A DNA stretch of 64,000 nt, from NCBI GenBank assembly GCA_012861695.1, contig JAAOOA010000121.1, positions 62,001-126,000 on the forward strand, written 5' to 3'. Of the stretch, positions 34,590 through 46,582 are shown piece by piece. A program made the translations under genes and the position numbers. The number at the start of each line of letters is the position of its first letter. The stretch's first letter is position 1. A model generated the notes under the pieces. It did no database searches. It was given only the letters and a program-made list of their open reading frames with translations, and was not told the DNA's origin. Origin of the DNA: Trematomus loennbergii (taxonomy: Eukaryota; Chordata; Actinopteri; Perciformes; Nototheniidae).

Positions 34590-37500
34590 GTAAGACATCT
34601 TTTATTGAAGTTGCAATACTCCCACAGAAGATTTGATGATTGAAGAAAGGGTTGAAGGTAAACTTCAGGTAATGCAGAGGCAGTGCAGTCAGAGTAGGAC
34701 CTTTAGCCGTGGAAAATGATGGTATTGTGGGGGAAACTTCTGAAGCAATAGGAGTCAGGACTCAGAGAGACACGAGGAGAGATGGAGCTTTGATGGCAAA
34801 CACTGACGGTTTATTTGGAGCTTCGGCCGGAGAATTCTCAAGACATGTCACAGGCACTCAACCTGTGTCTGACCACACGGTTGAGATGCCACAATCAATT
34901 CTGAAGAGCCCTCCTGTAGCTCCAGGTTTGAACTAGTTCAGAGTGTAATAATCAACACTCTTCAATAGAGAGACTAAACAGCTGAGGACACTGAATCACA
35001 TTTGTTTCGCTTATGGCTCGGGGTCATTGTGACGAAGGTAACTTCGTCACTGTGGACTGACGGCTTCGGGGCCTTGTAACCCAGCACTTTAGTAGTGAAC
35101 AGTTTTGCACTTTATTAGCGTGATTGCACAGTACCGTTTGGCATGGCATATTTGCACATTTTATATAATTTATACTAATTATTGAGATAGTATTTATTAA
35201 AGGATTAAACCGTATTAATTGAAATGTCGTCAGGTGCTGGTCGGTCCTCGGCTCCGCCTTGAAAAGATATGGGAGTTACCGAGAGCGCCGAAAGTGTTTG
35301 CTGGTGTAGAATGACAGCGGTTAAGAATAATCAGGGTGCAAATAATACGTTGGGGTGTGTATAAATCATAACGTTAAGTGGCATTAATTGTACCAGTGCT
35401 GACTGTGTTTAGTTGGTTTGTTTATGTGTGTTATTCTGTTCAGTTATATGTTTGTGTTTGGAAAGTGTTCCCCCTCCCGTTTTGTCTGTTGCTCTGATTA
35501 TGTTCACCTGGTGCCTGTGTTGTCTCCTCCCCCTCACCTGTGTCTTGTTAGCTTGATTGCACATGTGGGTATTTAGGCTCTGTGTTTCCTGTTTTGTGGG
35601 GTGAGATCTTTGTGGCTGCAGGCTGTGTGCAGGAGAAACAGCAGATTGAGGCTGTGAACTATGCACATGATTTTAATAAAGGCCCACACCGGGTTATTTT
35701 TGGATGTTCTGCCTCTGCCTCCTTGCGTGGTCGGGCCGCTCAACGGTCAGCTTCACAATCATCTACACCCCGAGAAGGATGTGTTCCAGGTGTCCCACAA
35801 CAATAACTATCTCTCACCGAGAGTTGCCCGGTCACAAACTGGTAACAACAACAACTTGCTAGGGTAGCCCCTCCTTATGGGAGATAATGGCTGATCAAGG
35901 TTGGTCAGCTGCATCAGAGGGCGAAGGAGGACATGCAGGGGAATGATTCCCTTACAGGTGTGCCGTTTGTCTGGTGCATTTCCATGAAGTGCGTCCAATT
36001 GACATGCTGCAGAGTGCCTGCAAATATCAGCTGAAGGATATTGAATCGCTCGGTATTAGGCAAGGTGTTTACATCTCTGTTTCCAAGATGGAGATTGGGG
36101 GAGGGGGATTTTTACTTGGAACAACAGCCAAATGCAGTTTATTAACTGACCTGTACCCAATCTACGGTGGCCGATCTGTGCTACAACGGCCCAAAACACT
36201 TAGTTCTGGAGAAACGCACTGCACTTTCAAAACTGATGCAAATATAAAACCCTAATGTGCCAAAAGACATGCAAAGGAAGACACATCTTAAAAACTTGGC
36301 ATCATATGCTCAGCATTTGGAAAACATTCGCCAACTTGATGAAACATGCGCAGTGTTTTACTAAAAGCGTAAACAAAACGCTGCAAATACAAAACACTGT
36401 TTTGGGCGTTGTAACAAGTTTGCACCTTGTGCCACCGTACAGACCTCCTCACTACAACAGACCTCCTCACTACAACACAGACCTCCTCACTACAACACTT
36501 CAATGGATTTGAGTGACCCCCTGTGAAACGTCTGGATGAGGCTCCTTCTTTAAAACAGCCGCATGTTTTGCGCTTCACTTCCCTCTCTTCGGCAGAATGA
36601 GGAACTGTCGTAACTTTTTATAACCATAGTTTTGTATCAGAACATTTCGAAAACAAATAAATGAATAATATTATTGTTGATGTTTCTTTTTCTTTAAACC
36701 TCTTCTTGTTATTTGATGTTTATTCGCTGCTTGGTTTTGCCATAGCCACGGTAACAATTCAAAATGTCAAAAAAATCCACATGTCAGATATATTTAATCT
36801 TAATTGAAAAAAAAATTACAATGTAACCTTCAAGTTGTAGTTGCAATAATACATGCTGGTTGAGTCAGGATGAATGCAGACTTCCTGTTGGATGGTTTAA
36901 TACCCAATGTCACTCACAACTACTTGGTTTGGAATGGAGATCATGCTAACCTGCCAAACAAGTGGATCTAATGAAGGAAGTTGTCAATGAACCATATGGT
37001 GAATGGCTACATTTAATCTGTGTACTAGTAGTAGTAGTTACTAGTAGTAGTAGTAGTTACTAGTAGTAGTAGTTACTAGTAGTAGTAGTTACTAGTAGTA
37101 GTAGTTACTAGTAGTAATCATGCATTCAAATGTTCTTTTATGGTGTGTTCCTTCTCCTCTGTGTGTTTTAATCTCATCTGAACCCCCCCTTCAGGTTCCT
37201 GCAGACTTCTGTGTCCGGATGGAGAGCCACAGTGAACATGTCTCCAACGAGCATGTGGACTTCCTTTGGCCCGGCAGCAGTGGAGGAATATGGAGAAAGA
37301 GGTCAAAGGTCAGCCGATCCCCAAACCAGGGCTCAGAGCCCAGGGGAGCTTCCAGGGCACCCACACATCACTGTACCCCCCCACACGCAGCCCCGACTCA
37401 AACACAGGTGAGAAATGCTAGAGCTATTTAAAAAAAACACAAACTGTGAAAAACACAGATAGCGCCCAAAAAGGACTCCAACTTGGTAATACCTGTCAAT

Positions 37501-40500
37501 CACAAGGTAAACATACCCTGCTCTTTTCTTTATTTAATATAAATGGGAACATCATTTACCAATGAAAATACTGTTTGAAGAAGACTTAAAAATTGAGAGT
37601 GAAACCTTGTACTCATAGGAAAGTGTTTACTAAGGTAAGTGAGAAGTACAGTAGTTCATTTGTCTTGACTTCTTTCTGCAGACAGGGTCGCCCCCTGCAG
37701 GACATTATAGAGAATGCAGGTTAAAGCAACTCTACATTGACATGTCATTTTTCAGGTTACTGCTTGTTAACAACAAGAATAGATAGGAATCCTCTCATGT
37801 CATTGTCCCCAAATCAATGTAATGTAGAACACAGATTAGCATCAGTGAATGGGATGTGACCTTGATTGCTTATATCAACTCACAAATCAAGTTTCTCTTT
37901 ACCCTACATCTTTGAATACTGATCACTAAGTGTGACATTTTAAACTGTAGCCTGATTTCAATGAACAACTGGAACAAGCTGATACACAATAAATGAGATG
38001 CTGTCAGATTCAGTGGGGAAAGGTTTTTCACGTGAACCTTAACCTTTACAAGGAGGGGTCTCACCTGTGGCAGAAATGGTCTTTTATTTTACGATCATCT
38101 TATCCTAAGCTGTGTTTTCTCCTGTCCTGACAAAGGGAGATCCATCCGGCCCCAGTCCCCAGGGAGCCCCCCCTGGCCCACACCCTGTCCCCCAGTTCAG
38201 AGGACTCGGGCCTGGACGACGTGTCGTACCGCAGCCCGATGGAGGAGCCGGAGAGCGCCGTGGAGAGAGAGATCCGACTGACCCTGGAGAGAGAGGAGCG
38301 GCACCGCAGGGAGCGGGGGGGGTCTCACACGGCCTCGCTATACCCAGGTAACCAGCATCCAGCTGACGGGCTACAGTATGATACCCAACCATTTTTTTTT
38401 CTCGCCTTATACACTGTGGGCCTGCGCGCGCATTCAGGTAGGCTCGCCCCGATTGGCCGGCTACGTTTATGCAACTCAGTATGTGAATGCTCGCATAGCA
38501 TGCTTAAGGGTAGTACCCATAGAGTCCAGTAGAGGGCCCCGCCTGTGCTTATATGACCAGGGTTACAATATGTAACCCACCGTTATATATTGTGTCAGTA
38601 TGACCAGGTCGGTTGAGTCTGTGTTCAGTAGAAGTTTGATATGAAGCCAAACATGTACTGACCGCGTCAAAGTAGAGTCAGCAGCCCCCTCTGACTGAAC
38701 ATAATAACACTGAGAGCCTCTCCACTAGGCAACAGTGAGTCCTTAAGCTGTTATTAGTACTACATCTGGGAAAGTACGATGACAAAAATATTTAAAGGTG
38801 TATTATCTTTTCTACTAGCACGCCTTTACATTTTATAAAGTTATGGCTAACACTTTAGCAAACAGTTGCCTATCTCCATGCCCAAGACACAGAATAGTCA
38901 CGTTTTAATTTGGTGTAAATGTAAGTCCAATATTCACTCTCTTTCATATCTGCTTTTTTTAGCTCTTCTAAATTCTCCACTTTATACACCATCTTATCAT
39001 CAACGTTGTCTGCGTGCCTTCTGCTGCTGGCAGGCCGTGTGTCGTGGGTTTATCAGAGCAGTGCCTCCTGTTAACTGTGTGCGTGAGTCTGAAGGCTGGT
39101 AGTCCAAAACAAAGAGGTCAAAGAGGCTAAACTGCCCTGCAGAGTTGAGAACAGCTGAGTTGGTGACAATGACCTGTTGGTATCTCTTTGGTCCACTGTT
39201 AATGTGATATGGTACAGTTGAAAAGGAATCTAACTTCGATACAATCAACGTTAATATCTAGGTCGTCTCCGATACCGAGCTCCGGTGCTGATAAGGCTCC
39301 GGAAAACGGCCGTCCAATCTTTTTAGGACTAAACCCCCCAGAATCTACACGCAAGATCACCGTAATCTGCTTAGGGGGCGCTTACAGCGTGGCCTCTAAC
39401 ACCAGCTGCCCGTCGTATCCCTATTTCAGGCACTAAAGCGTCGGATGTCCGACCACCAGGATAGCAAACGGAGTGTCGTGTAGTAGGTGTTGGTGGGCTG
39501 GTAGAACCCCAGAGCAGTATCTAAACTGCCCCTGGAGGAGAAACCCTGTGTCGTTGGGAGACCCCTGGTAATTAGGGCAGCTTCAGGACCCACAATCCCT
39601 AACCCCCACTTTTGATCCCCAGTTATACCAATTAAAACAATGCAAAGTAATATCAAACACAGCCAGAGTTAAACATTAATATCACAGCAGTGACATTACC
39701 ACATCAGCAGAGCATATGTCATATTTTAACATCAATCAAAACCACATCAACCACAGTGACCAATGTGAAACTATAGTTTAACCTTAGCAGAGTTTCTATT
39801 CCCCTTAAACAATTTAAAATCCAAATGATCAACTAATGTCAGCCTTTTCCAAGGAAGGGTGTTCTTACCTCACTCTAAGCCCAAGCAGGTACCTTCAGAG
39901 ACCACCAGAGAGACCAGGAATTGGTCGAAATGTACAAAGTACAAACTGGTTTTATTAAGGTTTTAACAAAAATAGAGGATTTACAAGAATCCAAAAATAA
40001 CAAAGACACCAAGTCAAAATACAAAAGCAACAGGTTCACAAGTCAAATGTCCTAGAGCGGTCTAAAAGAGCCCAAGCCCAGGCCCAGGGCCCAAGAGCCA
40101 AGAGCCAGAATCAAACTTCCAAAAGTTTCCCCCAAGCTCTCAAGCCCTCCTGTTTCTCTTCACACATCCTCTTTTTAGTCTCTTGCCTCCTCCCTCTCTG
40201 CATCAGGTGGGTTCCCCTTTTCTATCTTTGAGGGAGAAGGAGGTCACATATGTTCAACTTTTACTTAATGAACAATTCAAAATGCAAAGTTCAAATAAAA
40301 CAAATGAAGACTTATAGTAATAATATGCCATTTTAACAAGAGGGAATATGAACATTTTCATGAAAGCAGAACACATTGTAATGTCAATCACTTTTTTTCT
40401 TTAAACATTTCATTTCAAATATGCAAACTTTATACTTATGAATTTATTAACAGAGACAATAGGGACAGCTTGTCTCTACGATTCGCTGGCCCAGGACGTT

Positions 40501-42871
40501 GGTTCAAATCTTTACGTAGTCCGTCTGCATCCTGTGTGCATTGTTGTCCTCAACCGTTGTAACCGTTGTCAAGGAGTCAAAAAGCACAACGCCTTCCTAG
40601 AATTGTGGTTGGAACTTTGATGCTTTGCTTGCACCTTCTAAAATGCATAATGTGCATAGGTCAAGAGTTCAGGATGTTCTGTCTGGTTTCACATGTCTGA
40701 TAAGACATTATTGAGACATACATCCTTTCCATCAAACCAAATGATAGCCAATTTAACATTTTGTATTAATGGTAAGCTTAATCGAGGTAGGTGATAAAGG
40801 TGAGGTCTGTCACGGCCACTTAAACAGCAGATCTGTCAACACAGTATTTACAATAACTGCAGTAAAGCTCTATCTACTTAACCTAATCAAAAGTTTGGCC
40901 AAAATGAGCTGATTGATGCTTTTTGGTTGCTCTGTGTTCAGGCCCTCCACCCTGCAGACAGGACGGTCTCCACCCAGACCTCCAGCCTGCCGGACCCCCA
41001 CCTTGTCCATCTCCCCTCTCCATCCTGCTCCTCCTCCCTCCCACGGTCTGGCTACCATGAAATGACAGCCAACAACGTCATCATCCTGGAGCCGGACTGC
41101 TCAGGCTCCGCCTCCAGGAACCGCTTACTCTCCTCCGCAATCGGGGGCCTCTCTGATTGGCCAACAAGCCAGGACGCGATGCCATCTGCCAACGTCATTG
41201 TCGTGGAAACCTCCAATCTCATCATTCGCAGCGCTTCAGAATTCTGCCTAAGCTCCGACCCGGTGTCAATGGAACCGCAGGAGAGCACCTTCTCCTCCAA
41301 TCCGTTCTTCAAGCTGCGCTCCATCAGCAGCCAGTCGCTGGTGGAGCAGGAGATCCGCATGGTGAGGCAGAGGGAGGAGGAGTGGAGGAGGCAGAAGGAG
41401 GAGATGTGGAGGAATAGGAGGGAGGAGGACTGGAAGAGAGGAAAGAGAGGTACAACACGGTGCTGGTGTCTCCAGGCCTCAACGACAACATCAGCTTCAG
41501 CGGTACGTCATCCAGAGGTTCAAAGTAACTGAGTACATTTACTCAAGTACTGCACTCAAGTACAATTTTGAGGTACCTGTGCTTTACTTGTACTTCAACA
41601 TTTTGCTATTTTGTACTTTTACCCCACCACCATTCAGAGGTAAATAGTGTACTTCTACTCCACTACAGTTCAGAAGTACATGGTGTACTTATACTCCACT
41701 ACATGTATTTAATACCTTTAGTTACTTTACAGATCTGGATGAATGATGTAAATATAATCAAGTGTTAAATCAGACTTTAGTTCCACCTGGAGTAAATCCA
41801 CAAGCTACCCTGCAGTATACAAAGTCATTCAAACTAGCTGCACCTTTACCAGCTTTGAGAACACTTTCATGATCAATCATTATAAAACATATCATATATA
41901 TTATTCTGAAATGGACCAATCTGCACAATGACTACTTTTACTGTCGCTACTTTAAGTATTTTCAAATGCTAATACTTTTGTACTTTTACTTGAGTAATAT
42001 TTTGAATGTAGGACTTTTACTGTAACAGAGTAACTCTGGTACCTCTACTTTTACTCAAGTACAAGATCTGAGTACTTCTCCCACCTCTGCAGTCATCGCC
42101 ACTGATACTATCAGATAGATGGATAGATACAGAATCAGAAGAGCTTTATTCGTCCCACAGAGGGGAAACTCTTTTGTCACAGCAATGTATGAGAATCATT
42201 TCTTTAAAATGGAATACATTTTTTTTAATGACATATATTCAGAGGAGTGTCTACACGCTATCAATAATACAGAATACATGAGAATACTCAATATACCAAT
42301 CTACTAAAGGGACAGAAACATATAAGCATAGTGGACTAAATACCTTAGAACATTGTGAGCAGTAGCTTTTAATGAAAGGTCAAATATATCAGGAGCATTC
42401 CTGGGGGGTTGGAGTTCTGCTCAGGAATCTACAGGACACCAACCATCCAGAACTACTGAACCGCTGCCTCTATTATTGCTTCAGGGAAATTATGAATAGA
42501 TATTCAAAATAACATGAGATATACTTCTAAGGCTTGCTGATGATGGTGTGCTCTCTAGTCAGTGTTGAACAGAACAAGAGTCACTGCTGAATGATACCTG
42601 AAAAAGATTAGGCTTCTGTCGGCTCTGATTATCTTATCAAACAGGACCTCTTTTGTGTTTTCCTTTCTTAGTTCCAGTACCAGAGGTTCCAGACGATGTG
42701 TCTCCTCCCCTTCCTCCCCTTCCAGAAACCGCAAAATGGAACGATCCAGTTTGTCTTGTGACCACAAGGTTGGCACACACACACACACACACACACACAC
42801 ACCACACAACACACACACACACACACACACCCACACACACACACACAACACACACACACCACACACACACA

Positions 42872-42914
<43 letters not shown>

Positions 42915-45900
42915 GGAGGTGAAACATGTTTCAGACATATGTACTATGCCACCTTTTAATAGTTTTAAGTTTCACTCAAGATGGAACTTGACCAAGTTGG
43001 TAACACTTTATATTAAGGTACACAAATGAACCATCAACTAGTTGAGAGTTTTTCCTCAATAACCCTCTAATTAGTGCTGATTTGTTGCAAGTAAAGAAGT
43101 TGTTGTACATGAGTTTTGGTCTTAATAGCGCCGCTCAATATGAGCCTAATAAGGCAGTAGTACCACAAGAATAGTAATTCTCCCATAATAACACTTAACA
43201 AATATGATCTATTCTTATGTAACAAGACATGAAACTATAAGTGTTAATTGTGTCTAAATAACTCAAAATTAGGTATTTCTATCTAAGAACATGTTCCCTA
43301 TTTTAAAGTGAAGTCTTGTTCATAACCAATAAGCTAGTAATTTGACTCTAATTGACCTGAACAGGTTCCCTATTCTAAAGTTGCCTCCTCTTCACACTTT
43401 GTAAATACATTATAGCACGCTCTACTAAAATGAACCTCAACAGTACATGAACAAAGTAGGCACAAGTTGAAATATCTGTTTTATTAATGAACCATTAAAG
43501 AGAGGTTCAGACACATACCAAAACATGTCAAGTTTCTCCAAGGCTGAGAACACATAATGCAGCCTGTACTTTTTAATAAAAACTGATTTTTAACAGAGTT
43601 TATGTATTTGTGATCATACTGTGTGACCTTGCTTGTATGTACTTACACAATAGGTGTACTGTTCTCTCTATGTGTTGTACTGTCTCAGTGTGAACAGATT
43701 AAACAGCCAGCCAAACTCTTTTGAGAGCCAGGGAATGAGCAGCCATGCTCCTTTATTGACTTATTTGCAGTCCACTGACATTCAAACAAGTTAAACTATA
43801 CACAAAGTTACAAGGCACTTAATGATCTCATACATGCAAGTGTAACATACACAGATTAACACATAGGACCGCTAAGTGTAAACAAGGTAAATATAGCTAA
43901 TGCTAGCTGTGCAATAAGCATGGCTAACGCTAGCATGTATGCTAACGCTAGCGCGAATGCTAACGCATTTTCTCATTGTGTTTAAACATCTCATGTCATC
44001 ACATAAACACAATACATGTTACTAATCCTTACAGTGTACACTTACACTAACGGGCCGTCTCCACGGCAGCGTTAAAAAAATCTTGGAGGTGGGCGTATCT
44101 GAGGCTTGGGGATTTTTTTGCGATCAACCAATCACATGAATCTCCCGCCCGCGACATATGAAGCCAAAAAGCCTGAAGTAAACTGGATATAAACTCCCCA
44201 AAACAGGCGAAAACATACCACTGTCTCTGCCACCTCCCTCCATGCCTGGCTCCTCCGGTTTATATCCCGGTAGGTCTGGTCATAAAGCACCGGGTGATTG
44301 ATTCGCTACCGCTAATTTCTCCTCCATGTTTTGGAATATGAGGAAATGACCTGCGGTCTGTCTCTCCCAGCATACACGCCGTTTGATTGGCTAGAGCTTG
44401 AACTGTCAGATTTGCGTACACGGGATTTGATTGGCTGACGCTTCCTCCTCAGCTTCAAAAGTTGAACATTGTTCAACTTTGGATCTTGAAAATCCTGAGA
44501 ATCTCCGCTCGCCTGCCCACAATGCATTTCGGCGAAAGCGAAAAAAGTGACGTCACCCCATTCAAAGTGAATGGGCAGAAGCGTTTTCAAGATTTTTTAA
44601 CGCTGCCGTGGAGACGGCCCGTTACAGTCATTGCTTTCTGACGGACTTGACCCTTTTACTCTTCAGGTTGCATAGGGAAAATTAGTAGTGATGGGAATTA
44701 TGGCTCTTTGAAGGGAGCCGGATCTTATGGCTCCGTTCCTTTCAAAGAGCCGTTCAAAAGAGCCGTTTTTTTTAAAGGGGGCGGGGTTACTAGGTTTATC
44801 TGCGAAATAATCACCAGGATAATGATTGACTGTATTGCCAGACCTAATGTAAATAATCTGCATTGTAAACATGACACAAGGTGGCGCCATATCCATGTCA
44901 CTCATGTCAGTGAATGTACTACTTTGAATTTACCCTCTGTATGTGATAAGTAAATAAAGTTGCCTTGCCTTGAATGAAATTCACGCAACTCTTAATATTA
45001 GATAGGCTACTGTGTTTTTAAGTGGCGATGGAGATTATTTGTTGACCCTGCTTTAAAGGATATGTTGCCTTTACAAATGGTGCGCTTTATCACTGCCTGG
45101 GTTTTGGTTGTAGTGCATCCAAATGCTGCTGCGTTTTCAAGTTTGGCTCATTTTCCATCCGAAAAACACGTTGTCTACCTGTCCTGTACCACTTGTTATG
45201 ACTTCTCTCTCTCGCGTATTCCGTTAAGACCCACCCCACCTCACTCCTCGTGCTGAAACCTACCAATCAGAGTAGGGGCGGGTCTTCACAGAATACGTTT
45301 GGGGAACAAAATCAAGCTTTTTAAAAGGCGAGTGGATTTTGGCAGGCAGTGAGTGCGGACCAACGATTGAACGATAAAAAGAACGGCTCTCACCAAGTAG
45401 GACTCGGTTCACCTCGTTCGTACCAAAGAGCCGTTCAAAAGAATCGGCTCGTTCGCGACCGACACATCACTAAACATTAGTAGCAGTCTACTGCCATGCT
45501 ACTCAGTTCACTTTCTCCTACTTCCTGTACCCGGTTTCCTGTCTAACCTTCAGTACACATTTTACAAAAATATAAATGTGCAAATATGAAACATACAGGT
45601 CAATATCACCTTGCTATTGGTAGCTGAACTGTCAATACCCCAAAACATATTCTTAGATATAAATACCTAATTTTGAGTTATTTAGACACAATTAACACTT
45701 ATAGTTTCATGTCTTGTTACATGTCTTGTGTTATTATGGGAGAATTACTATTCTTGTGGCACTACTGCCTTATTAGGCCCATATTGAGCAGAGCATATTA
45801 AGACCAAAACTCATGTACAACAACTTCCTTACTTGCAACAAATCAGCACTAATTAGAGGGTTATTGAGGAAAACTCTCAACTAATGGCTTATTACTTGTA

Positions 45901-46582
45901 GAATATGGTCATGCAGAATAAGGCATTAATAAGATTTTATAATGACTAATAAAGAGCCAATATACTGCTAATATGCATGTTAATTAACAACTAGTTGATG
46001 GTTCATTTGTGTACCTTAAAATAAAGTGTTACCCAATAATTTGATAATATATAAATTGACTCAATCAAGCATAATATTGACTTTGTAATGTATCATTTTA
46101 CACCACTACTGTGTCAGTACATCACATTCAAATCATTTTAAATGTTATGTTAATATGTTTTGTCCATGTGGGTCATTGTTTTGTTTTCCTTTACTCATTC
46201 ATTAATTTCTTACATTTATTAATTGTGAACTTTCTAAATGTGTTAATCAGCTGGATTGATTATGCTTTTAATCCATTAGTTCACAATTTTGCAATTACAC
46301 TCATTGTTTTCCTAATATGTTCATCTACCCATCATTATGCTGTTCATCCATCTAATCATTCCTCCTACCGTTCCATCTCCTGTTTATTTCTCTTCACTTC
46401 ATCAATCAATCATCTATCCATCCATCCCATAATCCATTCCTCCACCCACCTTGGCTCCAGTGGTTCAGCTGAATCTCCCTCCCCCCCAGTTCCCCTCCTT
46501 CCTCTCTTCGGTGCCGAGACGACAGAACTCCATGGCGCAGCGGTGGGAGGCCTCCCTATTAGCCAATCAGAAGAAGGAATGA
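33597..46582 (+). CDS. MISP-like protein gene (AKAP2_C family), spliced, frame-damaged
   Basis: Six exons are visible: 33469-34589, 37195-37407, 38140-38347, 40942-41502, 42686-42768 and 46490-46582. Family landmarks in order: SNEHVDFL (like the REQIDFL motif of MISP), SAVEREIRLTLEREERHRRERG (like PIEREIRL), NPFFKLRSISSQSLVEQEIR and the C-terminal VPRRQNSMAQRWEASL, the hallmark of the MISP/AKAP2 C-terminus. MISP is an actin- and PLK1-linked spindle-positioning protein and AKAP2 a kinase anchor; which paralog this is (misp or misp3) cannot be settled here. The neighbour downstream is a paralemmin-family gene, as in the PALM-MISP pairs. Frame changes occur in exon 1 (repeat and GA-rich tract), at G8 in exon 3 and in a GA-rich tract in exon 4. 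Confidence 0.78.
33917..34133 (+). repeat. Coding minisatellite of ~27-30 bp units
   Basis: About eight units of the form AAGATGGAGGAAGAGGAGAC followed by ACAGAGAGGG. Unit lengths vary (about 24-30 bp) and are not all multiples of three, so copy or base loss changes the reading frame of the exon. Confidence 0.9.
35390..35870 (+). repeat. LTR-like block, possible solo LTR
   Basis: Pyrimidine-rich text with CACCTGGTGCCTGTGTTGTC and CACCTGTGTCTTGTTAGC, then AATAAAGG at ~35674, a composition like the promoter-to-polyA stretch of fish Ty3/gypsy LTRs. Ends and target duplication could not be fixed and no internal domains are adjacent. Confidence 0.35.
37023..37117 (+). repeat. (TAG)n-based short tandem repeat
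   Basis: Repeating TAGTAGTAGTTAC units, about 95 bp. Confidence 0.9.
37195..37407 (+). CDS. MISP-like exon 2
   Basis: Acceptor CCCCTTCAG, donor ACACAG|GTGAGA; 213 nt, 71 codons, phase 0 to 0. Encodes VPADFCVRMESHSEHVSNEHV then DFL, comparable to the MISP/AKAP2 block around (R/T)EQIDF; the remainder is Ser/Pro-rich. Intron 2 (37408-38139) is unremarkable. Confidence 0.75.
38140..38347 (+). CDS. MISP-like exon 3
   Basis: Contains PSSEDSGLDDVSYRSPMEEP and then the heptad-like VEREIRLTLEREERHRRERG, a diagnostic MISP-type motif. Acceptor taken as AG at 38138-38139 (phase 0). The donor is ACCCAG|GTAACC. A G8 run at 38315-38322 puts the last codons out of register with exon 4; with seven G the phases would agree, so a one-base error or mutation is likely. 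Confidence 0.75.
38395..38590 (-). mobile_element. DIRS-type terminal fragment
   Basis: The reverse complement (CCCTCTACTGGACTCTATGG ... CCTACCTGAATGCGCGCGCA) matches the DIRS terminus at 5480-5610. No internal DIRS sequence accompanies it. Starts about 45 bp after the exon 3 donor. Confidence 0.75.
38591..40941 (+). other. Intron 3 of MISP-like gene, mostly unassigned
   Basis: 39240-39480 is GC-balanced and partly open (FLGLNPPESTRKITVICLGG) and 39840-40200 looks repeat-like (GAGACCACCAGAGAGACCAG). I recognise neither. A missed small exon here is possible. Ends with acceptor CTCTGTGTTCAG. Confidence 0.35.
40942..41502 (+). CDS. MISP-like exon 4
   Basis: Encodes a Ser/Pro-rich start, NVIVVETSNLIIRSASEF, then FFKLRSISSQSLVEQEIRMV and a basic, Glu/Arg/Trp-rich coiled-coil stretch, the second MISP/AKAP2 helix motif. 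After a GA-rich tract (about 41425-41452) the conserved-looking YNTVLVSPGLNDNISFS is in another frame, which then reaches donor AGCG|GTACGT in phase 1, matching exon 5. Confidence 0.78.
41509..42095 (+). mobile_element. AAGTACT-rich dispersed repeat
   Basis: Begins about 7 nt after the exon 4 donor (CCAGAGGTTCAAAGTAACTGAG) and ends ACTTCTCCCACCTCTGC, with ACTCAAGTACTGCACTCAAG near the start and ACTCAAGTAC near the end, a partly palindromic fish MITE-like repeat. Same family as 25090-26220. Confidence 0.75.
42686..42768 (+). CDS. MISP-like exon 5
   Basis: Choosing the acceptor ACCAGAG at 42685 gives phase 1 to match exon 4 and phase 0 at the donor ACAAG|GTTGGC. Encodes SRRCVSSPSSPSRNRKMERS and SLSCDHK. 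An alternative acceptor at 42671 would break the phases. 83 nt. A CA microsatellite starts 7 nt after the donor. Confidence 0.6.
42776..42911 (+). repeat. (CA)n microsatellite
   Basis: Interrupted CA repeat in the last MISP-like intron. Confidence 0.97.
44051..44621 (-). mobile_element. Harbinger-like MITE, relative of the CGGCCCGTCC family
   Basis: Inverted ends CGGGCCGTCTCCACGGCAGC and GCTGCCGTGGAGACGGCCCG. The interior shares GACGTCACCCCATTCAAAGT and ATGAATCTCCCGCCC with 16954-17269 and 51529-51862. The flanks TAA/TTA do not give a clean direct duplication. Confidence 0.78.
44686..45472 (+). mobile_element. hAT-type MITE (AAGAGCCG-rich)
   Basis: Ends TAGTGATGGGAA and CGACACATCACTA with AAAGAGCCGTTCAAAAGA motifs near both. 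Flanks AAAATTAG (44678-44685) and AACATTAG (45473-45480) match in 7 of 8 bases, as an 8-bp hAT target duplication. Confidence 0.75.
46490..46582 (+). CDS. MISP-like last coding exon (conserved C-terminus)
   Basis: Acceptor CCCTCCCCCCCAG at 46489; phase 0; 30 codons and TGA at 46580-46582. Encodes FPSFLSSVPRRQNSMAQRWE and ASLLANQKKE, closely resembling the MISP (RHKNAMAERWE) and AKAP2 (RRKSALALRWEAGIYANQ) C-termini. This is the strongest single evidence for the gene assignment. Confidence 0.85.
   Translation, partial: FPSFLSSVPRRQNSMAQRWEASLLANQKKE

Larger units (their letters stand above)
34590..37194 (+). other. Intron 1 of MISP-like gene
   Basis: Starts GTAAGA, ends CCCCCCTTCAG. Contains a palindrome (GTGACGAAGGTAACTTCGTCAC near 35030), an LTR-like block (35390-35870), a short CCTCCTCACTACAACA repeat (36442-36498) and a TAG repeat (37023-37117). 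No other gene was recognised. Confidence 0.5.
42999..46033 (+). mobile_element. Fold-back-type DNA element with long inverted repeats
   Basis: Ends GGTAACACTTTATATTAAGG and CCTTAAAATAAAGTGTTACC. The arms (about 42999-43310 and 45635-46033) match over several hundred bases apart from a ~115-bp segment present only in the right arm. Between the arms lie two younger MITEs. No transposase recognised. It sits in the last intron of the MISP-like gene. Confidence 0.82.

Noticed and set aside
38378..38575. Small plus-strand frame at 38.4 kb as a further MISP-like exon
   Set aside because: It lies in the DIRS terminal fragment and has no splice support.
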